DNA of 26,772 nt from Geobacter sp. (GTDB lineage Bacteria > Desulfobacterota > Desulfuromonadia > Geobacterales > Geobacteraceae). Shown here in pieces: positions 1 through 7,134 of the stretch; within the stretch, counting starts at the first letter, position 1, and each line of letters begins with the position of its first letter. The position numbers and the translations under genes were made by a program. Location: the NCBI GenBank assembly GCA_003490025.1, contig DNJC01000075.1:1-26772 (forward strand). Reading direction: 5' to 3'. The notes beneath the pieces were generated by a model. That model was not told the origin of the DNA. It saw only the letters and a list, made by a program, of their open reading frames with translations, and made no database searches.

Positions 1-1
1 T

Positions 2-27
2 TCTTAATCTTTATCTTTATCTTAGTC
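2..27. repeat. Hexamer tandem repeat at left edge
   Basis: Four head-to-tail 6-bp units (TCTTAA, TCTTTA, TCTTTA, TCTTAG) lie just beyond the stop codon of the leftmost gene. The array may continue outside the window. It is low-complexity intergenic sequence with no hairpin, so I do not call it a terminator. Confidence 0.5.
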
Positions 28-32
28 TGCTT

Positions 33-686
33 CTACCCAATTTCCTTCGAGACGAACTTCTGCACGCCGCGCAGCATGTCATCGACGTCGGCCGCCCCGT
101 ACCGGTCCCCCTGGCCCTTCAGGAAATCCTCCTTCATGTACCACCAGTCCTTGACCCTCTGGTAACTCCCTATCTGGTACGCCTTCTGCTTGAAGAGCGC
201 CTCGTTCATTTCGTTGATGCTCCCGACCGGTAACGACCTGTTGCCGCATATGAGCTGCAGCGCCTGCTCCAGGAGCACGGAAGCCAGGATGCACGCCGTG
301 GTTTTGTCGCCGCGCTGCAGGTAGTCGCTGGTCCTTCCAGCCAGGTATTCCAGGACGGCGTGGTCCAGGAAAAGCCCGATCTCGGTGAGACCGCCCCCCT
401 CGAAGTCGTCCCGGGCGGACTGCACGATGGCACGGCAGTTGTCGAAGCTCTCCTTGTAGGTGATGTTTATTATCTTGGAGTAAACGGACTGGAAGCTGCG
501 GAAGTAGGCGCTCTCCTCTCCGAACACCTGCTGCAGGAGGCTCAGTGCCGAGGTCGCCCATTCGCGGAAAAGTTTGGCGTCGACCGTTGCCGCTATATCT
601 GTGATGAGCTGCGAGGAGTTGACCTTCTTCGCCTTCTCGGCCAACTCGTCGAACTTCCTGGTGATGGTGAAGTCGAGTCTTAGCAT
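33..686 (-). CDS. Hypothetical protein, HEPN-like helical C-terminus
   Basis: This is a 217-residue soluble protein with no signal peptide or membrane segment. I do not recognise a named family. The C-terminal half (about residues 110-215) is predicted helical. Its pattern (an Ala-rich helix with LLEQALQLIC, then SINEMNEALFKQKAY, then a W-containing helix) resembles HEPN/DUF4145-type domains found in toxin and defence proteins. Where active HEPN RNases carry an R-x4-6-H motif, this protein has MKEDFLKG, so it would be catalytically degenerate if the resemblance is real. The start is supported by GGAG 9 nt upstream. The gene is separated from its upstream neighbour by about 120 bp holding a candidate promoter. 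The HEPN assignment is a weak inference; that it is a gene is fairly certain. Confidence 0.75.
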   Translation of the reverse strand: MLRLDFTITRKFDELAEKAKKVNSSQLITDIAATVDAKLFREWATSALSLLQQVFGEESAYFRSFQSVYSKIINITYKESFDNCRAIVQSARDDFEGGGLTEIGLFLDHAVLEYLAGRTSDYLQRGDKTTACILASVLLEQALQLICGNRSLPVGSINEMNEALFKQKAYQIGSYQRVKDWWYMKEDFLKGQGDRYGAADVDDMLRGVQKFVSKEIG

Positions 687-728
687 GGCGTGCTACTCCA
701 TTGGATTGGTGGATCAAGCCTCTGTGAA

Positions 729-755
729 GTTATAGGGTTACAGGGTAAAAGTCAA
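729..755 (-). promoter_or_regulatory. Candidate sigma-70 promoter for the HEPN-like gene
   Basis: Read on the minus strand, TTGACT is followed after 15 bp by TATAAC; an alternative -10, TAACTT, sits at 17 bp. It lies about 45 bp upstream of the start codon at 686. This is a motif match only. Confidence 0.35.
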
Positions 756-809
756 GAAATTGGCGAAGCCGGCGGCGCTCTGGAGGCGTCTGCGGAGGCG
801 CCTTGCGCT

Positions 810-1391
810 TCAGGCTGGAGTCACGCTGATGCGCGGGGCCTGCAGGCGTCTTGCGACGATGGCGCTGTGCCGGGAGCGGAGGGAGGCGAGGTCCCCCTCC
901 AGGAAGGAGAGGGAGCCATGGTCCGGGATCAACTCCAGGTACTCGTCGACGAGCTTCCCCATGAGGAGGTTGTAGCTCTTCGTGGAGGAGCCGTGCGCAT
1001 AGTTTCTGCCGGGGAAGCGTCGGATGTCGCCGTCGCAGTCGGGGGAGATGTGGTACAGCTCGTGGAAGATGGTGATCATCTTCTCGCGGAAGGGGAGTTC
1101 GAGGAAGCGGGGGACCAGGAAGTAGATGACATAGAGCATCTCCTCCCCCTGGTGCTTGATGCTCGGCATGGTGCAGAGGACGCTGCGCCGCCCGCGTCTG
1201 GCCTGCACCGATCTCTCGCCGCCGGCGAAACGGAGCGGGTGGATCTTGGCGAGGCTGCCGCCGCGGCCGGGGCGGCCGGAAGAGACGCAGACCAGCAGCT
1301 TTTCGGGGACGATGTGTTGCAGTTCCGGCGAGCGGGCGGTGATGTCGCGGATCAGCCGTTCCAGCTCGCCGGTCAGGTTAAGCGTCCTCAC
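810..1391 (-). CDS. Putative zinc metallopeptidase (HExxH)
   Basis: A 193-residue cytoplasmic protein. Residues 110-114 are HELYH, a zinc-binding HExxH motif, followed by ISPDCDGDIRRF, which resembles the small putative phage/bacterial metallopeptidase family (HELWHIS-type). Neither substrate nor role can be deduced. The open frame extends upstream to 1511, but that part translates to proline/arginine-rich sequence antisense in character and overlaps the diheme cytochrome. I therefore choose the GTG at 1391-1389, which overlaps the TGA stop of the cytochrome gene (GTGA) and suggests translational coupling. A GAGG lies about 12 nt upstream. The peptidase fold assignment is moderately sure, the start fairly sure. 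Confidence 0.75.
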   Translation of the reverse strand: MRTLNLTGELERLIRDITARSPELQHIVPEKLLVCVSSGRPGRGGSLAKIHPLRFAGGERSVQARRGRRSVLCTMPSIKHQGEEMLYVIYFLVPRFLELPFREKMITIFHELYHISPDCDGDIRRFPGRNYAHGSSTKSYNLLMGKLVDEYLELIPDHGSLSFLEGDLASLRSRHSAIVARRLQAPRISVTPA

Positions 1392-1684
1392 ACCCCGGCA
1401 AGCCTCAGCTTGTGGCAGAACAGGCAGCGCATCGGGCCGTCCTTGGGCTTCACCGGATGCTTGTCCGGGAAAGGAACGCCGCCGGGTTGCAGGTTGTGGC
1501 AGGCGGGGCAACCCTTGTCCGCCTCCATCTTGCTCCCGGTCTTCTTGAACAGTTCGTAGGAGGGTTTGTGGTTGTCGTCGAGGGGAACCTTCTTGGTTTT
1601 TTCCTCGCCGGAAATGAGATAGAAGATGAGAAAAACGGCAGCGATGATGCCGATGAAGATCCAGTCTTTCTTGCCGATACGCAT
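1388..1684 (-). CDS. Membrane-anchored diheme c-type cytochrome
   Basis: A 98-residue protein. Residues 8-24 form one hydrophobic N-terminal helix after MRIGKKDW, expected to anchor it in the inner membrane with the rest in the periplasm. Two heme c attachment motifs follow: CPACH (about residues 59-63) and CLFCH (about 87-91), with extra His residues that could be distal ligands. GGAGG stands 9 nt upstream of the ATG. Its stop overlaps the GTG of the downstream metallopeptidase gene. A small periplasmic electron carrier is the natural inference; partners are unknown. The spacing around the hemes does not match a family I can name. Confidence 0.85.
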   Translation of the reverse strand: MRIGKKDWIFIGIIAAVFLIFYLISGEEKTKKVPLDDNHKPSYELFKKTGSKMEADKGCPACHNLQPGGVPFPDKHPVKPKDGPMRCLFCHKLRLAGV

Positions 1685-1758
1685 ACGCCCTCCAGGGATA
1701 AAAGTTACCGGGCGAGGGTAAACGTGCCGCGCTTAAAATTCAAGGAAAAAAGCTGGCC

Positions 1759-2535
1759 CTATCCCAGAGAGGCGCAGCCGATGGCGCCGTTGTGCTGCGG
1801 GTGTTCGGGGATGATGATCTCCAGGCCCCACTCCGCCCGGAGCAGGTCCGCCATGGCGCCGTTTAGCGCCACTCCGCCGGTGATGACGAGCGTGGCCGAG
1901 GGGAAGCGCTTCAGCATCGGCAAGACCCTCTTCACCAGGGTCAGGTTAACGCCGGCGCAGAGCCTGGAAACGGGGAAACCGCGCAGTATCTGCCCGATCA
2001 ATTCGCTCTCGCCGAAGATGCCGCAGGTGGCGTCGAGAGCCACCGGGTCGGCGGAGTAGGAGGAGAGTTCCTCCAGCGAGACCTCGAGCACGGCCGCCAT
2101 GTTCTCCAGGTACCGGCCGCTGGATGCTGCGCATTTGTCGTTCATGACGAAGTCGGTAAGCCTTCCTCCCGCCACCTGGGCCACCTTGGTGTCCTGCCCA
2201 CCCATGTCGAGCAGGGTGAAGTCGGTAAGCCCGGTCTGGGTGCGCGCTCCGGCGACGTGCGCCTTGATCTCGGAGATCACCCGCGCTCCGTGCAGGTTGA
2301 TGCTGTTCCTGCCGTACCCGGTGACCGTGATGTCGGCCTCGGCGAGTTCGCCCGCGCTGAATATCCCGCTTCCCTGCAGATCGAGGGAGAGTTCGTCCTT
2401 CACGATGCTGCCGTATTTCTTGTAAAAGGCGATCGTGTCCAGGCCGGCCAGCCTCACTATCTCGCTGCCGCGCATGAGGGCGAACTTCGCCTTCCTGCTC
2501 CCCAGGTCTATTCCTATTTTAAGCTTGTCTGACAC
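1759..2535 (-). CDS. ATPase activator of 2-hydroxyacyl-CoA dehydratase-like protein (BadF/BadG/HgdC family)
   Basis: A 258-residue member of the ASKHA-fold activases that couple ATP hydrolysis to low-potential electron transfer into a partner iron-sulfur enzyme. Visible motifs are the phosphate-binding GIDLGSRKAKF (residues 8-18), LLDMGGQDTK (108-117), and two cysteines in the family context KCAASSGRY (Cys135) and TCGIFGESELI (Cys171), which in homodimeric activators share one [4Fe-4S] cluster. Length matches the single-domain HgdC type. The start is GTG; an AGGAG lies about 12 nt upstream, rather far. It is 108 bp downstream of the dehydratase-like gene, its expected partner. Family assignment is secure; the specific reaction is not known. 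Confidence 0.9.
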   Translation of the reverse strand: MSDKLKIGIDLGSRKAKFALMRGSEIVRLAGLDTIAFYKKYGSIVKDELSLDLQGSGIFSAGELAEADITVTGYGRNSINLHGARVISEIKAHVAGARTQTGLTDFTLLDMGGQDTKVAQVAGGRLTDFVMNDKCAASSGRYLENMAAVLEVSLEELSSYSADPVALDATCGIFGESELIGQILRGFPVSRLCAGVNLTLVKRVLPMLKRFPSATLVITGGVALNGAMADLLRAEWGLEIIIPEHPQHNGAIGCASLG

Positions 2536-2643
2536 CGGTATCCGCTTCTCCTGTCATAGCGCTCCCGCCTGTCTCACTGCGGGGCTATTGGTATCATCTT
2601 TTGTCTTTGCTCTGCTTGCCAAAGAAGGGCGACATTGTATATT

Positions 2644-3627
2644 TCAGTCACGGTCCTCAAGGAGTTCCAGAAATCCTTCCAGCCTGATCTTTGTCCTGGC
2701 GTCTATCGCGCCCGGTTTGTCACCCTCTAGCGTGAGGATCGGAATCCCGATGCTTTTCCTGAGCACCATGTCCTCTATCTGCCGGAAACAGAATGACTGC
2801 ACGTAGTGGATCACTCCGTCCACCCTGCGCGCCTCGATCTCCCGGGAGATGTCCTCTATCCGGTGGAAGATGTCGTAGGGATAGCTGTATTCGCGGTACT
2901 GCTCGACGAGGTCGTCGATGCCAAACGGCATGGAAAACTGCCGCTGCGTCTCGTTGAAGACCACTCTCGCGCCCACCTCTTCGAGAAAGCGGTACAGCCC
3001 CGAGATTATGGGGGGGACGCCGACAAAGGCGAGCCTGATCCGCTCTTTTCTCGCCGGCCGCGCGGCGGCTTCGGCCAGGAAGGCGTCCACCTCGGCCTCG
3101 AAGGCATCGGGGTCGCCGTTCATGTCCGAGGTGCATACCTGGAAGTAGTGGTTCTCCTCGCCGGTGACCAGGTCCTTCTCGAAGGTGAGCCGGTCTATCT
3201 CGTGTACCTTGGTCCGGATCCGGTCCAGGCGCTTTTTAGCTTCGTTGACCTGGTCCCACTCCACGCCGAAGTGCGCCATGAGCTTCTCTATCTCGGCCCG
3301 CAACGCCTCGCTCTGCCGTCCGGCGGGGTAGGCGAAGGGATGGACGCGCACCCCGTTCAGGGAGAGGACCTCCATGAGCGCCTTGGTGTAGCTGCAATCC
3401 CCCTCGGTGACGGCGATCATCTCGGTGACCCCGCTGGCCACCACGGCGCCGTAGATCCCCTTGATCCAGGCGCAGACGTTGCGCGGGAATCCGGTCAGTT
3501 CGGCGTCCTCTATCAGTGCTGGGCTGTTGGGGTGGGTGATGAAGACGTTGTTCAGGTCGATGGGGACCACCCCCGCCGCGATCAGCACCTCAAGCGGGAT
3601 GGTGGTGGTAAAGCCTACTCTGCGCAA
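2644..3627 (-). CDS. 2-hydroxyacyl-CoA dehydratase subunit D-like iron-sulfur protein (HgdB/YjiM/DCCP superfamily)
   Basis: A 327-residue protein of the family that includes 2-hydroxyacyl-CoA dehydratase subunits, class I benzoyl-CoA reductase B/C subunits and the double-cubane cluster proteins. The N-terminus TTTIPLEVLIAAGVVPID matches the family start. Cysteines are at 52 (NVCAW), 78 (GDCSY), 165 (QVCTS) and 280 (SFCFRQ); 52, 78 and 280 sit in contexts expected for cluster ligands. The residue often Cys in the N-terminal motif is Thr here. Only one such subunit is present, followed by its activator, unlike the two-subunit dehydratases and reductases. Single-subunit plus activator sets are typical of YjiM/YjiL and DCCP-type systems. 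Substrate unknown. Confidence 0.85.
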   Translation of the reverse strand: MRRVGFTTTIPLEVLIAAGVVPIDLNNVFITHPNSPALIEDAELTGFPRNVCAWIKGIYGAVVASGVTEMIAVTEGDCSYTKALMEVLSLNGVRVHPFAYPAGRQSEALRAEIEKLMAHFGVEWDQVNEAKKRLDRIRTKVHEIDRLTFEKDLVTGEENHYFQVCTSDMNGDPDAFEAEVDAFLAEAAARPARKERIRLAFVGVPPIISGLYRFLEEVGARVVFNETQRQFSMPFGIDDLVEQYREYSYPYDIFHRIEDISREIEARRVDGVIHYVQSFCFRQIEDMVLRKSIGIPILTLEGDKPGAIDARTKIRLEGFLELLEDRD

Positions 3628-3633
3628 ATGGAA

Positions 3634-3972
3634 TCACTCCGTCTTGATGAAATTGAGGTAGATGAGAACGGCGCCGATGGCGAGGCCGCCGAAGGCGAAG
3701 GGTATGGTGGTGGACAAGGCAAGGGAATCCCCTTCGGCCGGCATGGTGTAGCGGAGCAGCAGCAAAATGGAGCAGAAGGTGAACAGGATGCTGAGCACGA
3801 ACTTCGAGCGTTTTACCACGGCGAAAAAGGCGATGACCAGGAAGATCCCGACGAACCATGGGTTGCTGATGGCGCTTTTCACCGTCAGGTGCTTCATGAA
3901 GTCGACGATGTTGGCCGTTTCAAAAGGGGTTAATATCTCGGTGGCTTTTTTTAAAAGGGCATCCTTGTCCAT
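3634..3972 (-). CDS. Small integral membrane protein, three predicted helices
   Basis: A 112-residue hypothetical protein. A soluble amphipathic N-terminus of about 35 residues precedes three hydrophobic segments, roughly residues 38-54, 57-74 and 88-108. I recognise no family and see no catalytic motif. GGGAGAAGG stands just upstream of the ATG, supporting the start. The stop is only 6 nt before the dehydratase-like gene, so the two are almost certainly co-transcribed, and this is the first gene of the minus-strand unit behind a good promoter. Whether it works with the iron-sulfur protein is only inferred from position. Confidence 0.8.
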   Translation of the reverse strand: MDKDALLKKATEILTPFETANIVDFMKHLTVKSAISNPWFVGIFLVIAFFAVVKRSKFVLSILFTFCSILLLLRYTMPAEGDSLALSTTIPFAFGGLAIGAVLIYLNFIKTE

Positions 3973-3997
3973 GGAACCTTCTCCCGATAGAGCTTAG

Positions 3998-4025
3998 ATT
4001 ATAAGGATATCGACCTATTTGGCAA
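3998..4025 (-). promoter_or_regulatory. Sigma-70 type promoter of the minus-strand operon
   Basis: On the minus strand TTGCCA is followed after 16 bp by a perfect TATAAT, about 26 bp upstream of the start codon at 3972. Together with the plus-strand gcvT promoter it makes this a divergent intergenic region of 167 bp. Confidence 0.6.
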
Positions 4026-4079
4026 GAACTTAAAAGAAATTGCCCCCGCTGTTCATTGGAAAAAATGTGAAGAATGTTG

Positions 4080-4108
4080 TTTACAAAGAACACCGTTTTT
4101 CTTAAATT
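4080..4108 (+). promoter_or_regulatory. Candidate sigma-70 promoter of gcvT
   Basis: TTTACA and TAAATT are separated by exactly 17 bp, 32 bp upstream of the gcvT start codon. The implied leader is about 25 nt, too short to hold a glycine riboswitch. Confidence 0.5.
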
Positions 4109-4139
4109 TGTCTGCCTGCCGGTACAAAAGGAGGAATAC

Positions 4140-5231
4140 ATGGAAGATCTGAAGGCGACACCGCTGCGCGCGCGGCACGAGGAACTGAAAGCCCTGATGG
4201 CCCCGTTCGGGGGGTGGCTGATGCCGATCCAGTACGCGGGGATCATCGCGGAGCACAAGTGGTGCAGGGAGAAGGCGGCGCTCTTCGACATCTGCCACAT
4301 GGGAGAGTTCCTGTTCCAGGGGGACATCGAGGGCGAGGGGCTGGAAAATGTCTTCACCTTTTCGGTGAAGGGGATACCGGTCGGCCGCTCCCGCTACGGC
4401 TTCCTTTTGAACGACAAGGGCGGCGTCATCGACGACCTGATCGTCTTTCGCCTCGGCGAGAACGAGGTCATGATAGTGGTGAACGCCGCGACCATCCCCA
4501 ATGACTTTTCCGTCATCAGCTCACGCCTGAAGTATCCCGCCAAGCTGCGCGACATCTCCGCCGGGACCGGCAAGCTCGACCTCCAGGGGCCGCTTTCCCG
4601 CGAGGTGATGGTCGAGCTTCTGGGAGCCGAGATCGGTCCCATACCCTTCTTCAAATTCATCAGGACCCGCATCCTCGGGGCCGACGCCATCGTGAGCCGG
4701 ACCGGCTACACCGGGGAACTGGGCTACGAGATATTCCTGCCGTCGGAAAAGGCGGTGGAACTCTGGGATCTCCTGCTCAAGGACCCGCGCGTGGCGCCGG
4801 CAGGCCTTGGCAGCCGCGACCTCCTTCGCCTGGAGATGGGTTACTCGCTTTACGGCAACGACCTCGACGAGACCATCACCCCCCTTTCCGCAGGGCTGGG
4901 AAGCTTCGTGAACCTGGAGAAGGAATTCGTCGGGAAGGATGCGCTTTTGAAGGAGCGGGAGTTGGGCGAAGCGATGGTGAAGATAGCCTTCCGCGTCGGT
5001 TCCCGCAGGGCGCCGCGCCACTACTACCAGATCCTCATGGAGGGGAACGAGGTAGGTACCGTGACGAGCGGCGCCTTCTCCCCCATGCTTTCCTGCGGTA
5101 TCGGCCTTGGCTACGTGCGCCCCGAGGCGGCGGCGCTGGGGACCAAGCTCGTGATCAAGCAGGACCGGGTCGAGATGGAGGCGGAGGTGGTCGAACTCCC
5201 CTTCTACACCGGCGGGTCGCTCAGGGGATAG
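4140..5231 (+). CDS. gcvT: Aminomethyltransferase, glycine cleavage T-protein
   Basis: A 363-residue cytoplasmic tetrahydrofolate-dependent enzyme. It releases ammonia from the aminomethyl group carried on lipoyl-GcvH and forms 5,10-methylene-tetrahydrofolate. Family motifs include TPLRARHEEL at the N-terminus, GGVIDDLIVFR with the catalytic-region Asp98/99, LQGPLSREVM, and SRTGYTGELGYEIF near residues 184-198, followed by the C-terminal barrel. Length is normal. The frame is open upstream to 4074, but AAGGAGG lies 6-7 nt before the ATG at 4140 and the family N-terminus begins there. It heads the gcvT-gcvH-gcvPA-gcvPB set; a 190-bp gap with a GC-rich repeat separates it from gcvH. Confidence 0.96.
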   Translation: MEDLKATPLRARHEELKALMAPFGGWLMPIQYAGIIAEHKWCREKAALFDICHMGEFLFQGDIEGEGLENVFTFSVKGIPVGRSRYGFLLNDKGGVIDDLIVFRLGENEVMIVVNAATIPNDFSVISSRLKYPAKLRDISAGTGKLDLQGPLSREVMVELLGAEIGPIPFFKFIRTRILGADAIVSRTGYTGELGYEIFLPSEKAVELWDLLLKDPRVAPAGLGSRDLLRLEMGYSLYGNDLDETITPLSAGLGSFVNLEKEFVGKDALLKERELGEAMVKIAFRVGSRRAPRHYYQILMEGNEVGTVTSGAFSPMLSCGIGLGYVRPEAAALGTKLVIKQDRVEMEAEVVELPFYTGGSLRG

Positions 5232-5249
5232 CCGCAGCGGGAATCGGTT

Positions 5250-5282
5250 CCCTCCCCCGGAGGGGGAGGGTCAGGGAGGGGG
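5250..5282. repeat. GC-rich inverted repeat (REP-like) between gcvT and gcvH
   Basis: A 9-bp perfect inverted repeat (CCCTCCCCC, 3-nt loop, GGGGGAGGG) is followed at once by TCAGGGAGGGGG, so the G-rich arm occurs twice. This looks like the dispersed intergenic REP-like elements common in GC-rich proteobacteria. No T run follows, so it is not a classical terminator. It may stabilise or attenuate the gcvT mRNA. The rest of the 190-bp gap holds only a weak promoter-like pair (TTAACT, 16 bp, TACAAT at 5380-5407) very close to the gcvH ribosome site. Confidence 0.55.
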
Positions 5283-5422
5283 AATAACCCCTGCCGAGAA
5301 AGGCCAATCTTCCCCTCGGAGAAGGGTCCGAACGATATTCAACCACACCCGCCGGGGCGGAGCACGAGATGCCGGTGCGTTAACTTAGATAGTCTGCAAT
5401 TTACAATACACGGAGGTCCAAA

Positions 5423-5794
5423 ATGGCAAAGTTCTTCACCAAGGAACACGAGTGGGTAGAGATCGAGGGAGCGCTGGCGACGGTCGGCATCAGCGAGCAC
5501 GCGGCGCATGAACTGGGGGACATCACCTTCGTCGAGCTGCCGCAGGTAGGAAAGAGCGTCAAGCAGTTCGACACCCTGGCGGGGATCGAATCGGTGAAGG
5601 CCGCCAGCGACATCTACGCGCCGCTCTCCGGGAAGGTGGCCCAGGTGAACTCGAAGCTCGAAGACGCGCCGGAAACCGTCAACGAGAGCGCCGAGGGGGA
5701 AGGCTGGATCTGCAAGATGGAGGGTTTCGACGCCGCCGAACTCGGGGCACTCATGGACGCCGCGGCCTACGCCGAGTACCTGAAAGGAATGTAA
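5423..5794 (+). CDS. gcvH: Glycine cleavage H-protein (lipoyl carrier)
   Basis: A 123-residue lipoyl-domain carrier that shuttles the aminomethyl group from the P-protein to the T-protein and passes electrons to dihydrolipoamide dehydrogenase, which is not in this window. The lipoylated lysine is Lys59 in GIESVKAASDIYAP, the canonical context. The N-terminus FTKEHEWVEI and the C-terminal helix are typical and the length is normal. CGGAGG stands 7 nt before the ATG. gcvPA starts 2 nt after its stop, so the two are translated from one message. GcvH is also the likely octanoyl acceptor for the LipM-type enzyme downstream. Confidence 0.97.
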   Translation: MAKFFTKEHEWVEIEGALATVGISEHAAHELGDITFVELPQVGKSVKQFDTLAGIESVKAASDIYAPLSGKVAQVNSKLEDAPETVNESAEGEGWICKMEGFDAAELGALMDAAAYAEYLKGM

Positions 5795-5796
5795 CC

Positions 5797-7134
5797 ATGG
5801 GATACTGCCCGAATACCCCGGATGACATCCGGGAAATGCTGGCCGTGATAGGGGCTGCGAGCGTCGAGGAGCTGTTCTCGCCGATCCCCGCCGAACTGCG
5901 GGCCAAGTCCTTCGACCTCCCCGCCGGGATGTCCGAGTTCGAACTGATGCGGATCATGAGGCAGAAGGCTGCCACAGGCGGCGCCGACGTCACCCCCTTC
6001 ATCGGCGCGGGGATCTACGACCACGTCATCCCCGCGGCGGTCGATCACCTCTCCGGCCGCGCCGAGTTCTACACGGCCTACACCCCCTACCAGCCCGAGT
6101 GCTCTCAGGGGACGCTGCAGGCGCTCTTCGAGTACCAGACCGCCATCTGCAGGTTGACCGGCATGGAGGCTTCCAACGCCTCGCTCTACGACGGCGGCAG
6201 CGCGGTGGCGGAGGCGGCGCTCATGTCGCTTCGCATCACCGGTAGAAACCGCGTCGTGCTGGACGCCTCGGTGAACCCGCTGCACCGCGAGATCGTCCGC
6301 GGCTACCTGCACGGACTGTCGGCCGAGGCGGTGGAGGTGGCGCCCGCCGGTTGCGCCTGCGACCTGGAGCGGCTCATGGGCTCCATCGACGCGGAGTGCG
6401 CCGCGGTCATCGTCCAGAACCCGAACTTCTTCGGGAGCGTGACCGACTTTTCCGCGCTGGCGGAGAAGGCCCATCAAAGCGGGGCGCTCCTGATCGTCTC
6501 CTGCTACCCGATAGCGCTCGGCCTGGTCGCCACGCCGGGCGAGATGGGGGCCGACATCGCGGTCGGCGAGGGGCAGAGCCTCGGCAACGCGCCCTCCTTC
6601 GGCGGCCCCTACTTCGGGTTCATCGCGACCAGGAAGAGCTATATCCGCAACCTCCCGGGCCGGATCGTCGGCGAGACCGTCGACAAGCAGGGAAGGCGCG
6701 GCTACGTGCTGACCCTGCAGGCGCGGGAGCAGCACATCAAGCGGCACAAGGCGACCTCCAACATCTGCAGCAACCAGAGCCTCTGCGCCCTGCGCGGCCT
6801 GATCTTCTGCGCCGCCATCGGCAAGAAGGGCTTCTCGGACCTGGCCCGGCTGAACTACGACAAGGCGGAGTACGCCAAGGCGGTCGTCTCCCGCATCAAG
6901 GGGGTGAGCGTCCTCAACTGCGGTCCGACCTTCAACGAGTTCACCGTCTCGCTCGGCAAGGACGCAGCCCCGGTGGTCGAGCGGCTTTTAGCCTTGGGCG
7001 TCGCGGCAGGCGTGCCGCTTGGCGGGTACTACCCCGGCATGGAGAAGGCACTGGTGGTCACGGTCACCGAGAAACGGAGCAAGGAGGAGATCGACCGCCT
7101 TGCCTCCCTCCTTGAGGAGGCGCTATGCAGCTGA
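5797..7134 (+). CDS. gcvPA: Glycine dehydrogenase (decarboxylating) subunit 1
   Basis: A 445-residue N-terminal half of the split P-protein. With GcvPB it forms the heterotetrameric PLP enzyme that decarboxylates glycine and loads the aminomethyl group on GcvH. Characteristic stretches are the N-terminal YCPNTPDDIREML, FIGAGIYDHVIPA, YTPYQPECSQGTLQALFEYQT and TSNICSNQSLCALRG. The PLP lysine is not expected in this half. AAGGA lies 8-9 nt before the ATG. Its 3' end overlaps gcvPB by 10 nt, indicating tight co-translation. The two-gene P-protein is the usual arrangement in many anaerobes, in contrast to the single long GcvP of E. coli. Confidence 0.96.
   Translation: MGYCPNTPDDIREMLAVIGAASVEELFSPIPAELRAKSFDLPAGMSEFELMRIMRQKAATGGADVTPFIGAGIYDHVIPAAVDHLSGRAEFYTAYTPYQPECSQGTLQALFEYQTAICRLTGMEASNASLYDGGSAVAEAALMSLRITGRNRVVLDASVNPLHREIVRGYLHGLSAEAVEVAPAGCACDLERLMGSIDAECAAVIVQNPNFFGSVTDFSALAEKAHQSGALLIVSCYPIALGLVATPGEMGADIAVGEGQSLGNAPSFGGPYFGFIATRKSYIRNLPGRIVGETVDKQGRRGYVLTLQAREQHIKRHKATSNICSNQSLCALRGLIFCAAIGKKGFSDLARLNYDKAEYAKAVVSRIKGVSVLNCGPTFNEFTVSLGKDAAPVVERLLALGVAAGVPLGGYYPGMEKALVVTVTEKRSKEEIDRLASLLEEALCS

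Noticed and set aside
690..1559. Long plus-strand open frame of 289 codons
   Set aside because: It is antisense to the metallopeptidase and diheme cytochrome, and its translation has the low-complexity look of a shadow frame in GC-rich DNA.
1685..1758. Sigma-54 promoter before the diheme cytochrome
   Set aside because: A GGCACG block is present on the minus strand, but no GC dinucleotide lies at the required 12-bp distance.
3973..4139. Glycine riboswitch upstream of gcvT
   Set aside because: The region is only 167 bp, split by divergent promoters, and the inferred gcvT leader is about 25 nt. No paired glycine aptamer pattern is visible.
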